Assembly (NCBI RefSeq): GCF_017569225.1
Contig: NZ_CP071868.1
Location: forward strand, 4,278,001-4,342,000
Length of the DNA: 64,000 nt
Source of the DNA: Pengzhenrongella sicca
GTDB lineage: Bacteria > Actinomycetota > Actinomycetes > Actinomycetales > Cellulomonadaceae
Reading direction: 5' to 3'
This document shows positions 8,629-16,574 of this stretch, one piece after another. A model generated the notes under the pieces. It saw only the letters and a program-made list of their open reading frames with translations. It did no database searches and was not told the DNA's origin. A program made the translations under genes and the position numbers. The stretch's first letter is position 1, and the number at the start of each line of letters is the position of its first letter.

Positions 8629-8690
8629 GATCCGAAAAGCGTACTGCCTAGGTCACACCACTGGACAGGGGTCGCCGGTAGCCTGGATCG
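8629..8690. promoter_or_regulatory. Divergent promoter of the first lasso cassette
   Basis: On the minus strand a -10 box TACGCT (8643-8638) precedes precursor 1 by about 47 nt. The block GATCCGAAAAGCGTACTGCC (8629-8648, plus strand) recurs almost unchanged before the other two precursor genes. On the plus strand TAGCCT (8679-8684) lies 6 nt before the ATG at 8691, as expected for a leaderless transcript. CTGGACAG (8661-8668) also recurs at the second cassette. Confidence 0.6.
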
Positions 8691-8822
8691 ATGCCCGACC
8701 GGCCAGGACAGCCCGCCTACGGTCCGACCTTCTACGCCCTCCCTCGGGTCGAGGAGGTCCTCGCCGGGCCAGCGGCCGCGCTGGACGCCGTCGTCGACCT
8801 GATCGGGGCGACCGTCCCATGA
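8691..8822 (+). pseudogene. Internally deleted HPr-kinase-like gene (43 codons)
   Basis: The first ~28 codons (MPDRPGQPAYGPTFYALPRV) match the N-terminus of the intact kinase at 10878, and the last ~14 (ALDAVVDLIGATVP) match its C-terminus. Some 235 codons between them are gone, with frame preserved. The stop overlaps the ATG of the peptidase gene at 8819 (ATGA). The remnant therefore still has its own leaderless promoter and can couple translation into the peptidase, which may be why it persists. The Walker A loop is lost, so it has no kinase activity. Confidence 0.85.
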
Positions 8823-10213
8823 CGGCGGCCGACCGCGCGCCCGTGAGCATCCTCGAGGCGGCGCGTTGCCTCGCGCTCGACCAGGCGGCCGCGGCGGCGA
8901 GCGCCGCGCTGACGGAGCGCGACATCCGCAGCGTGCTGCTCAAGGGCTCCGGCCTCGCCGAGCGCCTGTACCCCGACCCGAGCCGGCGCGCGTACCTCGA
9001 CGTCGACCTGCTCGTCGCGCCGGCGGACTTCGACCGGACCCAGCAGGTCCTGCGCGACCTCGGATACACGGACCTGACCGCCGGCATGCGGGCGGACGAG
9101 CTGCTCTGGTACGAGCGGCAGTGGCGGCCGCCGGGCGACGGGTGGCTCACGATCGACCTGCACCGCGGCTTCGCGGGCGTCGGCGACCCGGACGCGTTCT
9201 GGCGGGAGCTCCGGTCGGGGGCGCAGCAGCGCACGCTCGCGGGCGGAGTCGTGGCGGTGCCCGACGCCGCCGGCTGCGCGCTCGTCGTCGCCCTGCACGC
9301 GGCCGCGCCCGGCTACGGGGACAAGGCCGCGCAGGATCTCGCGGCCGCGCTCGCGGTGCTGCCCGCGCCAGTGTGGACGGCCGCGGCGAGCCTCGCCCGC
9401 GCCGCGGCGGCCGAGCAGTCGTTCGCCGAGGGGCTCCGGCAGACCGCCGACGGCGCGGCGGTGGCGGCGTCGCTCGGGCTCGCGAGCTCCAGTTCTCCCG
9501 TCACCATCCTGACGGCGCACCGCGTGGAGCCCTCCGCGCTGTCCCTCGCTCACCTCGTCGCTCTGCGGGGCGCCCGGGCGAGGTCCGTGCACGTGGCACG
9601 CCGGCTGGTGCCGTCCGCCGCCGCGATGCGCCGCTCGAGCGCGCTGGCCAACCGGGGCCGTCCCGGCCTCGCGGCGGCGTACCTGCTGCGGATCGGCAAT
9701 CTCGCCGCCCGCGCCCCGGCGGCGGCGCGCGAGCTGCACCAGGTCCGCCAGGCGCGCGCGGCCGGGTCGACAGCACCCGGGCCGACGGCGCCCGCGGCGC
9801 AGCTCCCGACGCTCGGCGACGGCCTCCGGATCGTCCGCCGGCTGACCTGGGCCGAGGCACGCACCTGCGGCTGGGCGCTGTGGGCGCTCCTGCGGGTGCG
9901 GCGCGCGCTCCGCCGCGGTCCGCTCATCGACGTCGAGGTCGCACCGCCTCCGCGGGGGACACGGCGGGAGCTGCGCGCGGCGCAGGCCGTGCTGCGCCGG
10001 ACTCGCGCGTCGTGCCTGGAACGCTCGCTGCTCCTGCAGCGCTGGTACGCGCGGCACGGGGTCGCGTGCGACCTGGTGATCGGGGTGACGGCCCCGGGCT
10101 CGGGCTTTCACGCCCACGCGTGGCTCGAGGGCGAGGGACTCCCGGCGGCGCGGGTCGTCGGCACGGAGCTGCTCCGGCGGCCGACGCCGGAACGCTGGCT
10201 CGCGGGGTCCTGA
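8819..10213 (+). CDS. Nucleotidyltransferase-like domain fused to lasso B2 leader peptidase
   Basis: A 464-residue two-domain protein. Residues 1 to about 240 resemble the NTP_transf_5 (PF14907) family: SVLLKGSGLAERLY, then DVDLLV with the paired acidic residues, and IDLHRGF. Residues about 345-464 form a transglutaminase-like lasso B2 peptidase with Cys399 in SCLERSLLLQRWY and His433 in HAHAWLE. In lasso pathways B2 cuts the leader from the precursor. B2 proteins are usually stand-alone (~140 aa) or fused to the B1 domain; fusion to a nucleotidyltransferase suggests a tailoring step such as nucleotidylation, which is inference. Start ATG overlaps the preceding remnant. Confidence 0.85.
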   Translation: MTAADRAPVSILEAARCLALDQAAAAASAALTERDIRSVLLKGSGLAERLYPDPSRRAYLDVDLLVAPADFDRTQQVLRDLGYTDLTAGMRADELLWYERQWRPPGDGWLTIDLHRGFAGVGDPDAFWRELRSGAQQRTLAGGVVAVPDAAGCALVVALHAAAPGYGDKAAQDLAAALAVLPAPVWTAAASLARAAAAEQSFAEGLRQTADGAAVAASLGLASSSSPVTILTAHRVEPSALSLAHLVALRGARARSVHVARRLVPSAAAMRRSSALANRGRPGLAAAYLLRIGNLAARAPAAARELHQVRQARAAGSTAPGPTAPAAQLPTLGDGLRIVRRLTWAEARTCGWALWALLRVRRALRRGPLIDVEVAPPPRGTRRELRAAQAVLRRTRASCLERSLLLQRWYARHGVACDLVIGVTAPGSGFHAHAWLEGEGLPAARVVGTELLRRPTPERWLAGS

Positions 10214-10269
10214 GGCAGCCGCCCGCCCGGACCGCTGCGAGCGAATCCCGAGCTCAGAACCTCAGCGGG

Positions 10270-10557
10270 TCAGGACGTCAACAGCCCGTACGACCCGAGC
10301 TCGGTGAGGAACGCATCGACGTCGGCGGACGCCCGCTCGGCGGGTGCGCCGCTCGCCACGAGCATGCCGACGAGGTCGCGCCGGGTCGCGCCCGCGGCCA
10401 GTCGCTTCCACAGCAGCACGCCGGTCGGGTTCAGCCCGTAGTACACCGAGTCCTCGAGGTCGAGCACGACCGCCTCGTCGTCCGTCTGGCGCCACGCGAC
10501 CCGATCGCCGACCACCTGGTAGGTCCGGCCGTCGGGGTTCGACTCCGTGCTGGTCAT
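10270..10557 (-). CDS. PqqD-family RiPP recognition element (lasso B1-type)
   Basis: A 95-residue PqqD-fold protein: VAWRQTDDEAVVLDLEDSVYYGLNPTGVLLW is the characteristic winged-helix segment with the conserved tyrosine and Asn-x-x-Gly, and a helical C-terminal half follows (SADVDAFLTELGSYGLL). Such domains bind the leader of RiPP precursors and deliver it to the peptidase and cyclase. It is the only intact copy in the locus. Its ATG overlaps the stop of the leader::cyclase remnant (ATGA), showing that the ancestral order was precursor-cyclase-PqqD. It would have to serve both intact precursors. Confidence 0.9.
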   Translation of the reverse strand: MTSTESNPDGRTYQVVGDRVAWRQTDDEAVVLDLEDSVYYGLNPTGVLLWKRLAAGATRRDLVGMLVASGAPAERASADVDAFLTELGSYGLLTS

Positions 10558-10745
10558 CTCCTGCTCCTCTCATCAGCGGACAGCCAGAGCTGTTGGGCCA
10601 GGCCGGCAGTGCGGAACGGGATCGGCCAGACCGACCACACGCGGCGAAGCGCGCCCTGGGGCAATTCCGCCAACGTCCCGAGGCGATCGGCGCGCGGCGG
10701 CTGGTACCGCACCGCAGGAGACAGAGACCGCTCGGTGCCTGGCAT
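10554..10745 (-). pseudogene. Lasso leader fused to cyclase C-terminus by deletion
   Basis: Residues 1-30 are a lasso leader (YQPPRADRLGTLAELPQ, with the -2 Thr changed to Pro and the motif Leu to Ala). From residue 32 it continues as ALRRVWSVWPIPF and AGLAQQLWL, the last ~35 residues of the cyclase (compare ALRRVWSSWPIPA and LLAQQLWL at the end of the intact one). A deletion removed the core peptide and about 340 codons of a second cyclase copy and joined the rest in frame. AAAGGGG precedes the ATG, and the stop overlaps the PqqD start, so it may still be translated to allow PqqD expression. Confidence 0.85.
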
Positions 10746-10778
10746 CGGGAGCCCCTTTCAGAGGCGTTCGCCGGAACC

Positions 10779-10877
10779 GATCGAAAAAGCGTACCGCCGC
10801 ACACAGCCACCTGGACAGCACCGTCGATCGCGCCGGCCCGCGGTCCCTCACCCGTGGATCACCGCTACCCTGGGTCG
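10779..10877. promoter_or_regulatory. Divergent promoter of the second lasso cassette
   Basis: GATCGAAAAAGCGTACCGCC (10779-10798) is the second copy of the conserved block; its minus-strand -10 box is TACGCT (10793-10788), 43 nt upstream of the chimeric leader ORF. On the plus strand TACCCT (10866-10871) is 6 nt before the GTG of the kinase-like gene, matching the leaderless arrangement of cassette 1. CTGGACAG recurs at 10812-10819. Confidence 0.6.
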
Positions 10878-11720
10878 GTGCCCGAACGGCTCGGACAATC
10901 CGCCTACGGCCTGACCTTTCGCGGCCTGCCTCGCCTCGAGGAGCTCTCGCTCGCTCCGACGCCCGCCACGGGGCCCGAGGTCACGATCGGCGTCGACCCC
11001 GACCGCGCGCACACGCCGGCGGCTAGCAAGCTCGACGATGACGGCGGGGTCGCGGAGCTCGCGGACGGCCGGGTGCTCGCGGTCGACCGCCAGGCGGCCA
11101 CCGCGACGTTCTTCGGGCCGCCGCTCGAGCTGGACATGATCGCGCACCCCTACCTGTCCCCGGTCGCGATCGCGTTCAGCCGCTGGTCCGGGCGTGAGGT
11201 CTTCCACGCCGGCGGGTTCGTCTCCGCCGGGCGGGCCTGGATAGTCCTCGGCCCACGGACAGCCGGCAAGAGCACGCTGCTCGCGGCCCTCGCCGCCCGC
11301 GGGGTCGACGTGCTGAGCGACGACGTCGTCGTCACCGACGGGGCCGTCGTGTTCCAGGGCCCGCGGTGCATCGACCTGCGCGAAGCTCCGCCGTCGAGCT
11401 CCCGGCACCCGACACACTCGCTGCACCTCACGCGCGCGCGGCAGGACACGCGGCTGCGCATGACGCTGCCGGACCGGGCTGACCCGGTGCCGGTCGGGGG
11501 ATGGCTGTACCTGCAGTGGGCACCCGCGGTCGCAGCGACGCGCATCGCGGCGCGGGACCTCCTCGCCCGGCTCGCCGTGGGGCGCATCGCTCGGTTCAGC
11601 CCCTCCGATCCCGCGACCCTGCTCGCCCTCGCCGCGCTGCCGGCGTGGGACCTCGCTCGACCCCGGGACTGGTCGGCACTCGACGACGTCGTGGACCTGA
11701 TCGGGGCGACCCTCCGCTGA
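10878..11720 (+). CDS. HPr-kinase-like P-loop protein of the lasso cluster
   Basis: A 280-residue protein with a Walker A loop GPRTAGKST at residues 125-133 in a context (SAGRAWIVLGPRTAGKSTLL) typical of HPr serine kinase homologues found in lasso clusters; SDDVVV near 147-152 fits the downstream acidic segment. Homologues in paeninodin-type clusters phosphorylate a serine of the precursor tail. Both cores here contain a conserved Pro-Ser-Gly-Ile-Pro end, so that serine is a candidate target; this is inference. The start GTG lies 6 nt after a TACCCT box. It is the only intact one of three copies. Confidence 0.8.
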   Translation: MPERLGQSAYGLTFRGLPRLEELSLAPTPATGPEVTIGVDPDRAHTPAASKLDDDGGVAELADGRVLAVDRQAATATFFGPPLELDMIAHPYLSPVAIAFSRWSGREVFHAGGFVSAGRAWIVLGPRTAGKSTLLAALAARGVDVLSDDVVVTDGAVVFQGPRCIDLREAPPSSSRHPTHSLHLTRARQDTRLRMTLPDRADPVPVGGWLYLQWAPAVAATRIAARDLLARLAVGRIARFSPSDPATLLALAALPAWDLARPRDWSALDDVVDLIGATLR

Positions 11721-11750
11721 CGGCGGCGCCGGGCGTGGGTACCGAAGAAC

Positions 11751-11948
11751 TCAGGGGATGCCGGACGGCAGGGTCAAACTGGGGGCCTCGCGCTCGAGGA
11801 CGCCGCGGGTTCCCTGGGTGAGCTCGGCCAGGGTTCCCAGCCGGTCGACGCGCGGGCTTTCGTAGGCGTTCCTCGGCAGGTGGTGAGGCGAGAGTGCGTC
11901 ATGAGGCGACAGGTCGTCACGAGGCGGAAGATCGTCCGGGTGCATCAT
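11751..11948 (-). CDS. Lasso peptide precursor 2 (core GTRGVLEREAPSLTLPSGIP)
   Basis: A 65-residue precursor. Leader residues 29-45 read YESPRVDRLGTLAELTQ, matching Y-x2-P-x-[LV]-x3-G-x5-T, with Thr44 at -2. The predicted core starts at Gly46 and is 20 residues long; core Glu9 (9-residue ring) or Glu7 (7-residue ring) could be the acceptor. The N-terminal 26 residues carry a His/Asp/Pro repeat (DDLPPRDDLSPHDALSPHHLP) absent from precursor 1. The start is the first of two ATGs (11948), after AGGAGGAGGG. It has no cyclase of its own and would depend on the enzymes to its left. Confidence 0.85.
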   Translation of the reverse strand: MMHPDDLPPRDDLSPHDALSPHHLPRNAYESPRVDRLGTLAELTQGTRGVLEREAPSLTLPSGIP

Positions 11949-11969
11949 CAAGTCCCTCCTCCTGAGAAT

Positions 11970-11989
11970 GATCCGAAAATCGTACCGCC
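11970..11989. promoter_or_regulatory. Third copy of the lasso precursor promoter block
   Basis: GATCCGAAAATCGTACCGCC on the plus strand gives the minus-strand -10 box TACGAT (11984-11979) about 31 nt before the first ATG of precursor 2. The homology to the other two copies stops at 11989, about 11 nt before the end of the pirin gene, so the upstream half of the original promoter (including CTGGACAG) is missing here. Confidence 0.55.
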
Positions 11990-11999
11990 GATGCGCCAA

Positions 12000-12977
12000 T
12001 CACCGCCGCGGGCGCAACCGCCCGTTCGGCAGCTCCGGGGCGGGCAGCGGCGGGCCGTCGAACCCGTCGACCTGGCCGAACCGGTCGGAGCCGCCCACCA
12101 AGCCCGCCTGCCATTGCGCTCGCGCGGCCACGATCTCCTCGTGGCTGCGCCCGACGAAGTTCCACCACATGACGATCTCCGCGCCGAACGGGACGCCGCC
12201 GATCAGGATGAGCCGCGCGTCGTCGTCGGCCCCGGCCTCGAGGCCGATCTCGGCCCGGCCCGGCGGCAGGTACGCGAGCGACGACGGCGCAACCGCGGTC
12301 CCGTCGATCCGGAGCGTGCCGCGGTCGACCAGCACGGCGTGCTCGAACGTGGAGTCGACCGGCAGGACGGCGCGCGACCCGCGGGGTAGGTCGACCTGTG
12401 CGCCGACGCTCGGGGTGAACGTCGTCGCGGGCGAGCGCACGCCGGCGAGCTCGCCGACGAGCAGCCGGACCCGCGCGCCCGGGAGCTCCAGGACCGGCAG
12501 GTCGCCGTGATGTTCGAAGGCCGGCGCGCCGTGGCGGGCCGACTCGGGGAGCGCGATCCAGAGCTGGACGCCGTGCAGCAGCGGCGAGCGGACCGGCGGG
12601 GACTGCTCGGAGTGCGAAATCCCCGCGCCGGCGGTCATGAGGTTGAGCTCGCCGGGGCGCACGAGGGCCGCCGACCCGATGCTGTCGTGGTGCTGCACCT
12701 CGCCCTCGAACAGCCAGCTCACGGTCTGCAGGCCCGTGTGGGGGTGCGGGGGGACCTGCATGCCCGCCGACGCCGTGACGTCCGCGGGGCCGTAGTGGTC
12801 GAGGAAGCACCACGCGCCGACCATGCTGCGATCGCGCTGCGGCAGCGTCCGTCGCACGGACATCGCGCGCGGGCCGCCCAGCGGGACGTCACGCGGTTCG
12901 AGGATCTCGAGCCCGCCAGCGGGCGCCCCACCCGACGCGCACACCCGCTCATCCGGTCGGGCCTCGAGGTTGCTCAT
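12000..12977 (-). CDS. Pirin family protein
   Basis: A 325-residue bicupin. The N-terminal cupin holds the metal motif HPHTGLQTVSWLFEGEV with HHDS and the later QLWIALP, all standard in pirins; the C-terminal cupin covers about residues 190-300 (ILIGGVPFGAEIVMWWNFVGRS). Pirins are non-haem-iron proteins, some with quercetinase activity and others acting as regulators; the role here is not known. The ATG of MSNLEARPDE is chosen because the longer frame upstream has no family similarity. It follows the lasso locus and marks its right border. Confidence 0.9.
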   Translation of the reverse strand: MSNLEARPDERVCASGGAPAGGLEILEPRDVPLGGPRAMSVRRTLPQRDRSMVGAWCFLDHYGPADVTASAGMQVPPHPHTGLQTVSWLFEGEVQHHDSIGSAALVRPGELNLMTAGAGISHSEQSPPVRSPLLHGVQLWIALPESARHGAPAFEHHGDLPVLELPGARVRLLVGELAGVRSPATTFTPSVGAQVDLPRGSRAVLPVDSTFEHAVLVDRGTLRIDGTAVAPSSLAYLPPGRAEIGLEAGADDDARLILIGGVPFGAEIVMWWNFVGRSHEEIVAARAQWQAGLVGGSDRFGQVDGFDGPPLPAPELPNGRLRPRR

Positions 12978-13041
12978 CGGCGCGTCCCCAGCGTGTCGGC
13001 TACCGCACCCCGGGCGAGGGGCGCCTACCCTGGAACCAGCG

Positions 13042-13074
13042 AAGGCCCCTCGGAGTAAGCGTCCGAGGGGCCTT
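13042..13074. terminator. Strong hairpin, possible terminator
   Basis: AAGGCCCCTCGGA and TCCGAGGGGCCTT are perfect 13-bp arms around a 7-nt loop. There is no long T run on either strand, which is common for GC-rich actinobacterial terminators. It lies 65 nt upstream of the pirin start, so it would end transcription from the DnaA-box region or act as a leader element of pirin. Confidence 0.55.
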
Positions 13075-13408
13075 GCTGCGATCGCCAGTCTCACAGACCG
13101 GTTGCCCGGCGCTTGCCTGACACCGCTTTGACGATGCGGCGTGGTGCCTACCCTCGGTTGCCCGAGTGCGGAACCTCTCGCGATCAGTCCGTCCGGTCCG
13201 TGCCGACACCTGCGTCGTCACCCGCAGCCACGGGATCTCCCCCGTGAGATGGTCGGCCGTTCTCCGGCCGCACAGCCCCTCGAATGTCGCCGCGTGCCCC
13301 GGGTTTCCCCGCTCTCCACGCCGGTCCGAAAAGGCCGATATAGACGTTCTAGACCCCGCGAAGACCGCCCCGCAACCCCCTGAGAGCGGCAGTTTGTGGG
13401 CCGGCTCT

Positions 13409-13485
13409 ACCCACAGGACCGTCCACAGGTGTGCACGCCTGTGGACCCCGGAACGCACAGCCTTGTGGATAAAATTTGTGGACAA
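13409..13485. other. Cluster of DnaA-box-like sites
   Basis: TGTGGATAA (13464-13472) is the reverse complement of TTATCCACA and TGTGGACAA (13477-13485) that of TTGTCCACA, both perfect DnaA boxes, 13 bp apart around AAATT. GTCCACAGG (13421-13429) and CCTGTGGAC (13438-13446) face each other as a 26-bp palindrome with two central mismatches, and TACCCACAG (13409-13417) is a weaker site. dnaA and dnaN are not next to it. Confidence 0.6.
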
Positions 13486-13497
13486 TTCACGCCACGT

Positions 13498-14127
13498 TCA
13501 CGCCGCGGCGACGTCGTGCAGGTGGTGCACCACGTCGTGGAGGTAGTACCGGCCCAGCGTGATGACCGTGAAGTCCGACCCGTTGGAGCGCCGGCCGGGA
13601 CGATCGAGCTGGTCCGGCTCGACCGCGTCGAACCGGTCCGCGAGCACGGCCGCGGCGCGCACGAGCTCGCCCGCGACGGTCTGCGGGTCCTGCAGCTCGT
13701 AGTGCTGCTCGACGGCGGCCGCGTCCTGGTCCCAGTTGGCGAACATCGGGTAGTCGAGCTCGAGGATCGCGCGCAGCCGCTCGGCGAAGATCCGGTTGAC
13801 GTCGCGCACGTGCGCGCCGTACTCGAGCACCGACCAGGTGCCGGGATCGGGACGCACGGCGACGTTCGGGCGGTCCAGGGCGACCTGCCAGCGCGCGGCG
13901 AGGGCGCGGGCGGTGGCTCCGATCGCGTCGGGGGGAGTCTCGGCGGCCGCGAACCCGCACTCGGGGCACGGCCGCGTGATCACCCAGGTCCAGTCCTTGG
14001 TGTCGGGCTCGATCGGCGGGGCGGTGCGTGTCTCGGCGGCGCTCGTCGGCTCGGCGGCCGGGCGCGCGGGGAGCGTGCCGGCGGTGCGGACCGGCTGATC
14101 GGCAGGCTCGAGGTGCTCATTGGTCAT
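13498..14127 (-). CDS. DinB-like (DUF664-type) metal-binding protein
   Basis: A 209-residue protein. The N-terminal part has KDWTWVITRPCPECGF with a Cys-x2-Cys pair, followed by a four-helix DinB/mycothiol-S-transferase-like domain: WSVLEYGAHVRDVNRIFAERL and, near the end, YYLHDVVHHLHDV supply the histidines that bind metal in this fold. Members use bacillithiol or mycothiol in some cases; the substrate here is unknown. The ATG of MTNEHLEP is preferred over an upstream GTG-rich extension. Downstream is the DnaA-box cluster. Confidence 0.85.
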   Translation of the reverse strand: MTNEHLEPADQPVRTAGTLPARPAAEPTSAAETRTAPPIEPDTKDWTWVITRPCPECGFAAAETPPDAIGATARALAARWQVALDRPNVAVRPDPGTWSVLEYGAHVRDVNRIFAERLRAILELDYPMFANWDQDAAAVEQHYELQDPQTVAGELVRAAAVLADRFDAVEPDQLDRPGRRSNGSDFTVITLGRYYLHDVVHHLHDVAAA

Positions 14128-14212
14128 ACCTGTAACGCTACCGACCCGGAGAGGGTGGGGCACTCGCCCGTGCGGGGGTATTTTTCTGGCGGATCGTGAC
14201 GGAATGTCGGGC

Positions 14213-14737
14213 TCAGAGCGCGCCCGCGGCGTCGAGGGCCCGCCACTGCTCGTCCGTGAAGAGCCGCGACCGGATCAGGAACCGCACCCCCTCGGGCGCC
14301 TCGAGCGAGAAGCCTGCTCCCCGGCCGGGCACCACGTCGATCGTCAGGTGCGTGTGCTTCCAGTAGGCGTACTGCGCCCGGCTCATCCAGACCGGGACGG
14401 TGAACCCGGCATCGGCGGGGTCGGCGGCGCCGGCGGCCGTGAGATCGGCGTCGGCGGCGACGGCGGTGCCGGCGGCGACGGCGGTGCCGGCGGCGGGCGC
14501 GATCGCGAGGTCACCGAGGTGCACGTCGGCGTCGCCTGTGAGGAGGTCGCCGTCCGGGTAGCACATCGGGGACGAGCCGTCGCAGCACCCACCCGACTGG
14601 TGGAACATCAGCGGCCCATGCTGCCCGCGGAGCTGCCGCAGCAGGTCCGCCGCGGCGGCCGTCACGGCGACCCGCTCCGGCAGCGCCGGCACCCCATCGG
14701 GCACGACCCCGCCCGGCGCCGCGCGGTCGTCGTCCAT
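14213..14737 (-). CDS. DUF779 family protein
   Basis: A 174-residue DUF779 protein with the conserved GPLMFHQSGGCCDGSSPMC, GDLLTGDADVHLGDL, and WKHTHLTIDVVPGRGAGFSLE segments. DUF779 genes usually sit beside an aldehyde dehydrogenase, as here, and may help with metal or aldehyde handling; the biochemical role is not established. An Ala/Gly-rich insertion (about residues 86-116, repeating AAGTAVAAGTAVAADADL) is unusual and lies in DNA with imperfect tandem repeats. It is transcribed in the same direction as, and downstream of, the dehydrogenase. Confidence 0.9.
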   Translation of the reverse strand: MDDDRAAPGGVVPDGVPALPERVAVTAAAADLLRQLRGQHGPLMFHQSGGCCDGSSPMCYPDGDLLTGDADVHLGDLAIAPAAGTAVAAGTAVAADADLTAAGAADPADAGFTVPVWMSRAQYAYWKHTHLTIDVVPGRGAGFSLEAPEGVRFLIRSRLFTDEQWRALDAAGAL

Positions 14738-14820
14738 CGACCCCACCCTTCCCACTCCCGACACCCCTTCCACTCCCGGCTCCGTTCGAGCTCCGTCTCG
14801 GCTCTGTCCGCCGGTCCCGT

Positions 14821-14885
14821 CCGCCGAGTGCGACGGTGTGGTCGCCCGCGCGCGTGAACGGGGGACACAACGTCACACTCGGCGG
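14821..14885. repeat. 65-bp inverted repeat between aldehyde dehydrogenase and DUF779
   Basis: CCGCCGAGTGCGAC (14821-14834) pairs with GTCACACTCGGCGG (14872-14885) with one mismatch; inner GGTGTG/CACAAC can pair further. It may terminate or process the dehydrogenase transcript before DUF779, or be a dispersed palindromic element. Confidence 0.5.
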
Positions 14886-14898
14886 AGGATCCCGCGGC

Positions 14899-14957
14899 GG
14901 CAGATCCCGTGCGGCAGATCCCGCCGTGGCAGATCCCGCCGTGGCAGATCCCGCGCG
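14899..14957. repeat. Tandem 14-15 bp repeat after the aldehyde dehydrogenase stop
   Basis: Four units of GGCAGATCCCGCCGT or close variants run head to tail and stop 1 nt before the dehydrogenase stop codon. The two middle units are identical. Confidence 0.8.
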
Positions 14958-14958
14958 G

Positions 14959-16482
<1,524 letters not shown>

Positions 16483-16574
16483 GTAGATCCTCCAGGCAGG
16501 TGTTCCGGGCCGCCAAGCTCGCGGTTCCCGGGGCGCCGCACCGTTGCGGCGTGCCACGAATCGGGACGTTAGGC

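Larger units (their letters stand above)
12978..13497. other. 520-bp intergenic region
   Basis: No convincing gene was found between the pirin start and the DinB stop. It contains a strong hairpin (13042-13074), an AT-richer patch around 13338-13356 (GATATAGACGTTCTAGA) and a cluster of DnaA-box-like sites at the right end (13409-13485). Open frames here have no recognisable protein character. Confidence 0.6.

Noticed and set aside
6752-11989. Insertion sequence or integrase causing the cassette rearrangements
   Set aside because: No transposase, integrase, terminal inverted repeat or target duplication was seen; homologous recombination between copies is enough.
13042-13180. tRNA gene next to the hairpin
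   Set aside because: The hairpin looks like those after tRNA genes, but no cloverleaf or TTCGA arm could be found on either strand.
13000-13485. Possible 161-residue protein in the DnaA-box region
   Set aside because: No ribosome site, no recognisable domain, contains the hairpin and the DnaA sites.
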